Below, piece after piece: positions 46,618 to 53,190 of a stretch of DNA of 64,000 bases. A program made the position numbers and the translations under genes. The notes below the pieces were generated by a model that saw only the letters and a list, made by a program, of their open reading frames with translations, did not search any database and had not been told where the DNA came from. Origin of the DNA: CALREJ01 sp035547395 (GTDB lineage Bacteria > Patescibacteriota > Gracilibacteria > Peribacterales > Peribacteraceae); assembly GCA_035547395.1 (NCBI GenBank), contig DASZVA010000011.1:124001-188000 (forward strand), written 5' to 3'. Positions within the stretch are counted from its first letter, which is position 1. Every line of letters begins with the position of its first letter.

Positions 46618-47286
46618 TCAGGAATTTGTTTTCGTGCAGACGCTGGGCGTTCCCGTGCAGGTGTAATAATGCTCGATCTGACAGGCGGAGTTGCAGCCGT
46701 CGTAATCATTGCTGTTGCCGTCGTCGCACTGCTCTCCGCTTTCAATGATGCCGTCTCCGCACGGCGGTCTCTTGTGACAGTTGCGGCCATCGGGGCAGAC
46801 GTAACCCGGTTCGATCTCACAGCGGTAGGAGCAGCCGTCCCCGTCCCGGCCGTTCCCGTCGTCACATTCTTCGCCTGCCTGCAGAATTCCGTCCCCGCAG
46901 CCGCTCAGCCGCGTGCTTTTGCGCTCGCACACGCTCGGCTGACCGCTGCAGGTATAGAAACCGTCGATCAAGCAGCGCGTACAGCCGTCGAACGGAACAT
47001 CGTTCCCGTCATCGCATTCTTCGGAGGGGTCGATTTTTCCATTGCCGCACAGGCTTTGCGTGTCTGACGCCGTATCGCTCGTTACCTGCAGAGAACCCGT
47101 ATGCGGCTGCGCTTCCGCTTGCAATTCCTGATGCCAGGCCCACAGGAAACCCAGAACGCCGATGATGACGAAACAGGCAAAGATAACGGCCAGCCGGTGA
47201 TAGAAGGACATGCGCTGCATGCGGCCTTGCGATAATACCCCATGATGCCATTCGTGATCTATCGCGCCCGATGCAGTTGCGCGCAT
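46618..47286 (-). CDS. DUF4215 cysteine-rich surface protein (paralogue) with strong SD
   Basis: A 222-residue paralogue with an N-terminal cytoplasmic stretch and one membrane helix (about 30-50, VIFACFVIIGVLGFLWAW). The exported part has three DUF4215 repeats with CDDGN and DGC motifs. I choose ATG 47286 because AGGAGGAG stands 3-4 nt upstream, an excellent SD unlike most starts here; Met codons farther upstream lack one. It probably forms an operon with the downstream paralogue. The different N-terminal parts suggest different anchoring of similar ectodomains. Confidence 0.85.
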   Translation of the reverse strand: MRATASGAIDHEWHHGVLSQGRMQRMSFYHRLAVIFACFVIIGVLGFLWAWHQELQAEAQPHTGSLQVTSDTASDTQSLCGNGKIDPSEECDDGNDVPFDGCTRCLIDGFYTCSGQPSVCERKSTRLSGCGDGILQAGEECDDGNGRDGDGCSYRCEIEPGYVCPDGRNCHKRPPCGDGIIESGEQCDDGNSNDYDGCNSACQIEHYYTCTGTPSVCTKTNS

Positions 47287-47601
47287 GGCTCCTCCTGAAT
47301 CCAGGAAATCGCGTTCATGGTAAAAGACCATATTTTCGAAAAAGAGGCGCATCGACTCAGCACCAGAAAATGCTGTCTGGACATTCTTGCAAAAATGCAT
47401 TCGCCAAACGCATGTGTAAGCCAAAAAACAGAATGTCATTTTTTGATCACATTTTGTATCCGCATACTACTCATAATCAATGGCTATCACAGATTGTTGC
47501 GCACGCGAATCAGTCTGAGTACGATAACATGATTTGCAAACAGCAAGTCACTCACACACAACACACAGACAAACATTTGCTCTTTTGAAACCACAGACTG
47601 A

Positions 47602-47990
47602 CAGAGAGAAGGATGATTACCTGCTCGCACTCGTTCCTCCCGGGCAACAATCTGCATCCCCTTGCACACTTCTGGGTACAGGCACGTGATTGTGGTTCGT
47701 GATCATCCTCCTCTCTGCTTCGCAAGCCCGCACGCTCCATCGTTTCGATGGACCGCGCGCAACCCCCTTACTCTCCAGTGTCCCCCTTGGGCGCAAGCCC
47801 TCGTTCGGCGGACCGGTCCGGAGACCTCGTCTGGTCACGAGGAGAAACAAGAGACCGGAGCAAGGCAGACAGTTCACCCTGCACCCCACGCGGTACAGGG
47901 ACCCCTCCTCCCCCGCTCAGTGCCGCAAGTGCGTCACCGATAGCCGGGAGCGAACATCCACACAAAAAGGCCACGCAAGTGGTCTTTTTT
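47602..47990 (+). ncRNA. putative structured non-coding RNA, family unknown
   Basis: No protein gene lies in about 47287-48099. From 47602, CAGAGAGAAGGATGATTAC pairs with GTGATCATCCTCCTCTCTG (47699-47717): 18 of 19 positions pair. Inside is an ACAATC/GATTGT stem. Further GC hairpins follow: GCTTCGCAAGC, CCATCG-TTT-CGATGG, GGGCGCAAGCCC. The end is a GCAA-loop intrinsic terminator. A weak promoter (TTGCGC 47497, TACGAT 47520) could start it near 47532. I could not match RNase P, tmRNA, SRP or 6S signatures with confidence. Confidence 0.4.
47965..47990 (+). terminator. terminator with GCAA loop
   Basis: AAAAGGCCAC-GCAA-GTGGTCTTTT stem and T run. The A-rich 5' side makes it bidirectional in principle. 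Confidence 0.85.
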
Positions 47991-48098
47991 AGTTTGTAGT
48001 TGGTAGTTTGTAGTTTTTAGTTGATGAAACCATTCGAACACCGAACCCGAACTTGAATAACCCTAGCCCTACACCTACACCTACACCTATACTCACCG
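47991..48098 (+). repeat. two unlike short-word repeats before dgkA
   Basis: 47991-48024 is made of TAGTTTGTAGTTGG words; its 19-nt core is the exact reverse complement of one at 1929-1962. 48057-48098 is made of CCCTA/CACCTA words ending beside dgkA ATG 48100. Confidence 0.75.
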
Positions 48099-48099
48099 C

Positions 48100-48501
48100 A
48101 TGCGTCGCAGTATGAAACGCAGCTTCGGTTTTGCGCTTAGCGGACTTGTTCACGCCTTTAAACGCGAACGCAATATCCGTCTGTTTCTCTACGGCTACAT
48201 CGTCGTGATCGGCGTCGGGGCATACCTCCGATTACTCACCTGGGAATGGCTGACGATCATCATCGCGGGAGGACTTTTCCTGTGCACGGAACTGCTGAAT
48301 ACGGCAATCGAACGCTTCGTCGACGTCGTCGATCACAATCGAAAAATGGACGGCGGAACCGGCTACCACGCCAATCTCAAGGCCGCAAAAGACGTTGCGG
48401 CATCGGCGTCGCTTGTCGCGCTCAGTGTGAATATTCTTGTGATCGTCATCGTCTTCTGGCCCTACGCAGCAATGCAGATCGCGATTTGGCAGCAGAAGTG
48501 A
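48100..48501 (+). CDS. dgkA: diacylglycerol/undecaprenol kinase
   Basis: The 133-residue DgkA-type kinase has the N-terminal basic amphipathic helix (SFGFALSGLVHAFKRERNIRL), three membrane helices, and the active-site motif ELLNTAIERFVDVVDHN (about 66-82) followed by KAAKDVAASASLVAL. In many bacteria it recycles undecaprenol into undecaprenyl phosphate for envelope synthesis. The C-terminus is hydrophobic. Start follows a repeat arm; no SD. Confidence 0.93.
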   Translation: MRRSMKRSFGFALSGLVHAFKRERNIRLFLYGYIVVIGVGAYLRLLTWEWLTIIIAGGLFLCTELLNTAIERFVDVVDHNRKMDGGTGYHANLKAAKDVAASASLVALSVNILVIVIVFWPYAAMQIAIWQQK

Positions 48502-49131
48502 TTATTCGGACAACGGCTTGTCGCTCATTTTCAACCTTTCCGCATCGATCATTGCTTGCGTGACGTTGATATCATTTCGTGAAGCGTGCGCTTTGCCGAG
48601 GGAGTAATCCATCACGCGTATCCAGCAATCATAAAAACTCTGCGATGTTTCGGGAGACGTCCGCTCGGACCTAAAATGTTCCAAAAGATTACGCATGTCT
48701 TCGTCCAGGGCAAAAATTTTTGCATGAGGTGAAAATTCATGAGAAGCAATGCGCCAGATTATTCTCGCCTGTTCCAGGTAGTATTGCTCTTTGGCTATTT
48801 CAACCGCTCCGGCCGTCACGCCGATATCGCCGTACTGCAATCCGGCATTCGCCAATAGTTTATTCATTTCTTGAAGGTGATAGGTAGTTTCTTCCGCAAG
48901 ATCGAAGCGCATCGCACGCTCCCACTCCTCTGCTGCAAGTTGTCGACCCAGGGCTTGCTTACTGTCTCTTTCGCGGTCTTGCACGCGTTTCTGGTGGCTC
49001 GCGATGCCACCGGATACCAACAGCGTAAGCGCGAGCAAATGGCGTATGGAAAACTGAAGCCTGCGAATGTTCTTTTTCGGCTGATTGTTTGAATGTTCCG
49101 GCCCGTCAGTGCGGTTTTCTCTCCTCTCCAT
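48502..49131 (-). CDS. membrane-anchored protein of unknown function
   Basis: A 209-residue protein with a basic N-terminus (PKKNIRRLQFSIRH), one hydrophobic helix (about 31-45) and an extracytoplasmic or cytoplasmic helical domain without obvious motifs. A single cysteine lies near residue 173. No family recognised. A TGCTACAAT box (49149-49141) ends 9 nt before the start. The stop codon abuts dgkA's stop (48501/48502), so the genes converge. Confidence 0.65.
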   Translation of the reverse strand: MERRENRTDGPEHSNNQPKKNIRRLQFSIRHLLALTLLVSGGIASHQKRVQDRERDSKQALGRQLAAEEWERAMRFDLAEETTYHLQEMNKLLANAGLQYGDIGVTAGAVEIAKEQYYLEQARIIWRIASHEFSPHAKIFALDEDMRNLLEHFRSERTSPETSQSFYDCWIRVMDYSLGKAHASRNDINVTQAMIDAERLKMSDKPLSE

Positions 49132-49140
49132 TGCACGGCA

Positions 49141-49149
49141 ATTGTAGCA
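49141..49149 (-). promoter_or_regulatory. extended -10 box of gene at 49131
   Basis: TGCTACAAT on the minus strand, 9 nt from the start codon. Confidence 0.45.
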
Positions 49150-49173
49150 TTATCAGTAATTTTCGTCCATATA

Positions 49174-51894
49174 TCATCCCTTTGCCTTTGATTCCTCATA
49201 TTTCTTCTTCGCATCCAGCATTCCCTTGCTCGGTTCAGGCACGCCGCCACTGGCCTCAAGTTTTTTCTGCAGCTCTGCCATCTGCTGTTCCTCTGCGGGC
49301 GTCAGCGTTTCACCGACGAAGGTTTTCTTTCGGAGTGCGTTGAACTCATTCGTCCACATTTCGCGGTCGCGCCAGGCTCTGTATTGCTCAAGCGTCATCT
49401 TCTTGGCCCGCGCTTTCTTCTTCTCTTCCTCTTCCTTTTCCTTCGCTTTTTCCGCCTGCTTCGCGGCTACCTTCGCCTCCCCCGCCGTCGCCGCCCAGCG
49501 CATGATTTTCTCTTCGACGACCGCGCGCTTTTCCGCGTAGCGTTCGCGGGACAGATCGCGGAGGATCTGTACGCGCTTGTCGTCCTGCTTGTATTTGGGC
49601 GGAGCGAGCGTGGCCACCGAGAACGGTTTGCTCGGGATACCGTCAATCATCAGGCGGATGTAGGCGTGATATTTGGGAAGACTGAGAATGTCCTTCGGAG
49701 AAACCATTTCTTCAAACTGCTGGCTGAGTTCCTCCGCGTCGTCCGATCCCACCTGAAAGCTGACCATCGAACCGACGTTGCCAAAGACCGCGTCGCGAAG
49801 ACTCGTATCATTCTGGCCAATGAGCAGCTGCCCGACGTACTGGTGCGCGACGGTGAGCGCGAGACGGTACTTGCGAGCCTCACTGAGAATCGTTGCAAAC
49901 GACTTAGTCGCGAAGTTCTGGAACTCGTCGACGTACAGGTAGAAGTCGCGGCGCTCTTTCTCGGGAATATCGGCGCGGCTCATCGCGTCGATCTGGAACT
50001 TGGTCACGAGCATGGAACCAAGGAAAGCGGACGTGTCTTCGCCCAGTTTTCCTTTGCTGAGATTCACGAGCACGATCTTGCCGGTGTCCATTGCGTGGCG
50101 GACGTCGAGCGTGGATTTCACCTGTCCGACGATGTTGCGGATGAGAGGAGTGGTGAGCAGTTGCCCGATCTTGTTCTGGATGGCGGCGACGGCTTCGGTG
50201 CGGTACTTGTCGCTCCAGCCGGCGTACTCCGTCTCCCAGAAACTTTTGACGACCGGGTCCGTGATCTTGGACACGATCTTCTCGCGGTACGGATCGTCGC
50301 CGAACATGCGCAGAATCCCGAGCATCGATGACCCTTCGTTCTCGAGGAGCGCGAGCAGGGTGTTTCGCAGGATGTGCTCCATGCGTCCGGAGAACGCCTC
50401 CGGCCAGAGCTTCGTAAAGACGCTCATGAGGCCCGAACAAATAAGTGACCGCTGGTCCGGATTGGCGCATTCCAGCATGTTGAAAGAAATCGGAAAATCG
50501 CGGTCGGCGGGATCAAACAGGATCACGTCATTGCTGCGGCTTTTGGGGATAAACTGCAGAATCGCCTCGATGAGATCGCCGTGCGGATCGATGACACCGA
50601 TGCCTTTGCCGCTGTGAATATCGCTGAAAATCATATTCTCGAGGAGCGTCGACTTTCCCATACCGGTCTTACCGATCACGTACACGTGACGGCGGCGGTC
50701 GTCGGGTCGTATACCGAATGTCAGCCGCGATCCGTGGAAGACCGACTCGCCGAGAATCGTCAGATTCCCCTCTTCATCGGTCACGTTCGGAATCGGCAGG
50801 TTGACCGGCGGTTCGAGTTTTTTGCTGATGACCCAGTCCATGTTCGGCGTTTTGACCAGGATATTCGGCACGTGCCACAGCGTCGCGATTTCCTCGGCGG
50901 ACAGAACATACGGCTCGACCGTGAATCCGGTCGGCAGATGCGCGGCCGCTTTGATCTGACCGATGTGGAAACCGTTGCAGTGCGGCAGCGTGAACTGGCG
51001 GAAGCTTCCCGCGATCTCCTGCACCTTCGCGACGGCTTCGTTTTTGAGGCTGAGCGGCGTGATGACGCTGACGCGGACGTTTGCTTTGAAGAGCAGTCTG
51101 TTCACCTTGTCCGCAGCCGCCATCAGTTTGTCCTCGCGCTCGTGGCTGCGCATGCTGGCCTTCAATTCGTCGTGACCGTGCTCGCTCTCGGTCGCCTCTC
51201 CCGTGAGCAGCGACACCGACGTCTTGGGTTCAAATCCCGAAAACCTCGCGCGGAATCCGCCCATGAACAGATCGAGCGGCAGATAGAGCAATTTCTTTTT
51301 GCCGCGCGCGAGGTGCGCCTTGGCAAAGAGTTTTTCGTAGGCCGGGAAGTGCTTGCTGAGGCCCTTTTCGAGGAATGGCAGAAGCTTGAGTGCCTTGCGG
51401 CGGTACTTCTCATCCATCGGCGAAAACGTCACGGACACGTGCCCGCGCATACCGAGCTTCGGATAGCGCACGAGCGTCGACGTGACACCCGCGATCGTGT
51501 CGATCGTCTGCTTGCTCACGAGATCCGAAAACTGCGGATAGCGCTTGATAGGAAATACTTCCGGTTCGCTCAGCGTGAGATCCACGTAGACCACTGCCTC
51601 GCCTTCCTTGGGTTCGAACGTATCAACCGGCACCGGTTCGATTTCGGCATCCGGATACTGGCCGTAGAGCTGGCTCTCGACGAGCGACGACGCGTGCTCG
51701 GATGACCTCGCAAAGAGACCTATTTTCCCCTCACTGGTGCCGATCTCGAGGCTTACCATCCCCTCTTTGCCATGAAGCGAATGCAGCGAAGAAAGCACCG
51801 TTTCCAGCATGAGCGGGCCGCGCGCGGCACTCACTTCGTCCTGATCGGGAAGCGAGGGGCGGATGCGGAGGAGGACTTGATTGTTGTGAGTCAT
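49174..51894 (-). CDS. VirD4/TraD-like type IV secretion ATPase
   Basis: A 906-residue ATPase. A long N-terminal region (about 1-385) resembles the conserved domain that precedes the ATPase in such proteins. Walker A is VIGKTGMGKST (406-416). Walker B is YLYVDEFQNFAT, and the ATPase domain of the TraG/VirD4 group extends to about 770. A Lys/Glu-rich coiled-coil tail (about 800-906) ends the protein. VirD4 proteins couple substrates to a secretion channel. Other scattered parts are at 5058, 9641 and 10293. There is no operonic partner here; hrcA lies upstream, about 95 nt away across a repeat. Confidence 0.87.
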   Translation of the reverse strand: MTHNNQVLLRIRPSLPDQDEVSAARGPLMLETVLSSLHSLHGKEGMVSLEIGTSEGKIGLFARSSEHASSLVESQLYGQYPDAEIEPVPVDTFEPKEGEAVVYVDLTLSEPEVFPIKRYPQFSDLVSKQTIDTIAGVTSTLVRYPKLGMRGHVSVTFSPMDEKYRRKALKLLPFLEKGLSKHFPAYEKLFAKAHLARGKKKLLYLPLDLFMGGFRARFSGFEPKTSVSLLTGEATESEHGHDELKASMRSHEREDKLMAAADKVNRLLFKANVRVSVITPLSLKNEAVAKVQEIAGSFRQFTLPHCNGFHIGQIKAAAHLPTGFTVEPYVLSAEEIATLWHVPNILVKTPNMDWVISKKLEPPVNLPIPNVTDEEGNLTILGESVFHGSRLTFGIRPDDRRRHVYVIGKTGMGKSTLLENMIFSDIHSGKGIGVIDPHGDLIEAILQFIPKSRSNDVILFDPADRDFPISFNMLECANPDQRSLICSGLMSVFTKLWPEAFSGRMEHILRNTLLALLENEGSSMLGILRMFGDDPYREKIVSKITDPVVKSFWETEYAGWSDKYRTEAVAAIQNKIGQLLTTPLIRNIVGQVKSTLDVRHAMDTGKIVLVNLSKGKLGEDTSAFLGSMLVTKFQIDAMSRADIPEKERRDFYLYVDEFQNFATKSFATILSEARKYRLALTVAHQYVGQLLIGQNDTSLRDAVFGNVGSMVSFQVGSDDAEELSQQFEEMVSPKDILSLPKYHAYIRLMIDGIPSKPFSVATLAPPKYKQDDKRVQILRDLSRERYAEKRAVVEEKIMRWAATAGEAKVAAKQAEKAKEKEEEEKKKARAKKMTLEQYRAWRDREMWTNEFNALRKKTFVGETLTPAEEQQMAELQKKLEASGGVPEPSKGMLDAKKKYEESKAKG

Positions 51895-51911
51895 ATTCTT
51901 GATGAAGCATA

Positions 51912-51978
51912 CAGTGTCACCCTGAGCTCGACGAAGGGCGACACTGTGTCATGGTTCGTCGGGCTCACCATGACACAC
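51912..51978. repeat. REP-like composite (TGTCACCCTGAGC/CATGGTTCGTCG family)
   Basis: AGTGTCACCCT...AGGGCGACACT hairpin (about 51912-51945) followed by TGTGTCATGGT...ACCATGACACA (about 51945-51978). The two hairpins are adjacent. Confidence 0.85.
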
Positions 51979-51988
51979 ATTCTCATTA

Positions 51989-52699
51989 TTATGCAGATTT
52001 AAGAAGATCGGAAACTAATTCCAACGCCACCGTATTGTACGCGTAATCCATGCGCATGGGACCGATGACGCCGATCGCTCCCGCTTCGCCACGCAGTTCG
52101 TAGCGTTTGACGAGCAGCGCGCAGCTTTGGATCTGCGGCAGCAAATGCTCGTCGCCGATGTAGTAGCGCACATCATCGGTGAGTTCGACGGTTGCCAAAA
52201 GCTCGGTCAGTTTGCGCTCGAGCACCTCGACCACGCCCGTTGCCATGACGGGATTGCTCTGGAATTCCGGCTGGCGGAGCGTGTTCGCGAGTCCCATGTA
52301 GTAGACGCGGTCTTTGTGCGGCACCGTCGCGAACGCGACGTTCGGAATCATGTGCGACAGCAGCGCGACGGCTTCGTAGACCCGCTCCTGATCCTTGCGA
52401 TTGAAGTACTGCTCCTGGAGCGCGGCAAACTTTTTGCGGACGGCCGTCTCCTGCGTCGATGGTTCCATGAATTCTTTCACATACATTCTGTATCCGAGAG
52501 CGGTCGGAATGCGTCCGGCGGAGATATGCGGTTGCTCCAAAAATCCTTCTTCTTCCAGCGCGCTCATTTCATTGCGAATCGTCGCCGATGACACCGAAAA
52601 TTCTCCCATCTCCAAGAGCCTTTTACTACCGACCGGAAGAGCTGTTTCGATGAATTGATCGATAATTGCAGCGAGCAGTTTCGCCTGTCTCGTATTCAT
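51989..52699 (-). CDS. hrcA: heat-inducible transcription repressor HrcA (short form)
   Basis: HrcA binds CIRCE and represses chaperone genes. The 236-residue protein has the winged-helix domain with QAKLLAAIIDQFIETALPVGSKRLL (about 4-28), SVSSATIRNEMSALEEEGFL and the ISAGRIPTALGYRMYV turn. The GAF-like domain is shorter than in the usual protein of about 340 residues, so part of the dimerisation domain is absent. A CIRCE site lies at 6906-6932 before clpC. The start is 7 nt after a TGCTATACT box, giving a leaderless mRNA. Confidence 0.93.
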   Translation of the reverse strand: MNTRQAKLLAAIIDQFIETALPVGSKRLLEMGEFSVSSATIRNEMSALEEEGFLEQPHISAGRIPTALGYRMYVKEFMEPSTQETAVRKKFAALQEQYFNRKDQERVYEAVALLSHMIPNVAFATVPHKDRVYYMGLANTLRQPEFQSNPVMATGVVEVLERKLTELLATVELTDDVRYYIGDEHLLPQIQSCALLVKRYELRGEAGAIGVIGPMRMDYAYNTVALELVSDLLKSA

Positions 52700-52706
52700 G
52701 GTCCGA

Positions 52707-52715
52707 AGTATAGCA
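52707..52715 (-). promoter_or_regulatory. extended -10 box of hrcA
   Basis: TGCTATACT on the minus strand ending 7 nt before the hrcA ATG. No CIRCE overlaps this promoter. Confidence 0.55.
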
Positions 52716-52797
52716 GTCTTTACAGTCGAGTGCTACGGAAGAAGAGAATTTCTACACGAAAAAGCCAATAGAGCATGTATTTCTCCTAGACACATTC

Positions 52798-53016
52798 TCA
52801 GGCTTTCTTTCCACTCTTTTCCAGGCGGGCCTTGAAGCGGTCGATACGGCCGCCGCGGCGCTCGGTCTGCTGCTTACCGGTGTAGATCGGGTGACAATTG
52901 CGGCAGGTTTCCACGGTCTGTTCCGCCACCGTGCTCGGGATCATGTAGACGGTCCCGCAGTTACTGCAGGTCGTTTTGGCGTCTTGGTGCATGGTGGGGT
53001 GGATTCCGGCTTTCAT
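52798..53016 (-). CDS. rpmE: 50S ribosomal protein L31 (zinc-binding form)
   Basis: L31 sits at the subunit interface. The 72-residue protein starts at ATG 53016 (MKAGIHPTM). It has a CSNCGT motif (Cys near 17 and 20) and CRNCHPIYTGKQ (Cys near 38 and 41), which is the zinc-binding (C+) form, then a basic RIDRFKARL tail. TAAAAT (53032-53027) ends 10 nt before the start on the minus strand. Confidence 0.95.
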   Translation of the reverse strand: MKAGIHPTMHQDAKTTCSNCGTVYMIPSTVAEQTVETCRNCHPIYTGKQQTERRGGRIDRFKARLEKSGKKA

Positions 53017-53026
53017 AAGTGGGGGG

Positions 53027-53032
53027 ATTTTA
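53027..53032 (-). promoter_or_regulatory. -10 box of rpmE
   Basis: TAAAAT on the minus strand, 10 nt from the start codon. Confidence 0.4.
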
Positions 53033-53070
53033 CATAAAAACAGAGGTGCTGCAAGTGGTTTTACGAGCAA

Positions 53071-53178
53071 CGTGTCGCCCTTCGTGGCTCCTTGCGGAGC
53101 ACCTCAGGGTGACACTGGGAGCTACAAACGTGTCATGGTGAGGTGCCCCGCATATGCGGGGGCCACGAACCATCACAT
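53071..53178. repeat. REP-like composite (TGTCGCCCTTCG/TGTCATGGTGAGG family)
   Basis: CGTGTCGCCCTTCGTGGC... with CCTCAGGGTGACACTGG about 30 nt on, then GTGTCATGGTGAGGTGCCCC...GGGGGCCACGAACCATCACA. Two related palindromes in tandem between gyrA and rpmE. Confidence 0.85.
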
Positions 53179-53190
53179 TTGCTTATTTCT

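Noticed and set aside
47440..47941. Short frames (60-100 codons) in both strands around 47.5-48.0 kb
   Set aside because: No SD or protein-like composition; overlapping several frames in a GC-rich structured stretch.
47602..47990. RNase P, tmRNA, SRP or 6S RNA identity for the structured region
   Set aside because: A GGAGCAAGGC stretch resembles RNase P, but GAGGAAAGTCC and the ACAGAA 3' motif were not found. No tmRNA 3' end or SRP apical loop was seen. Left as unidentified.
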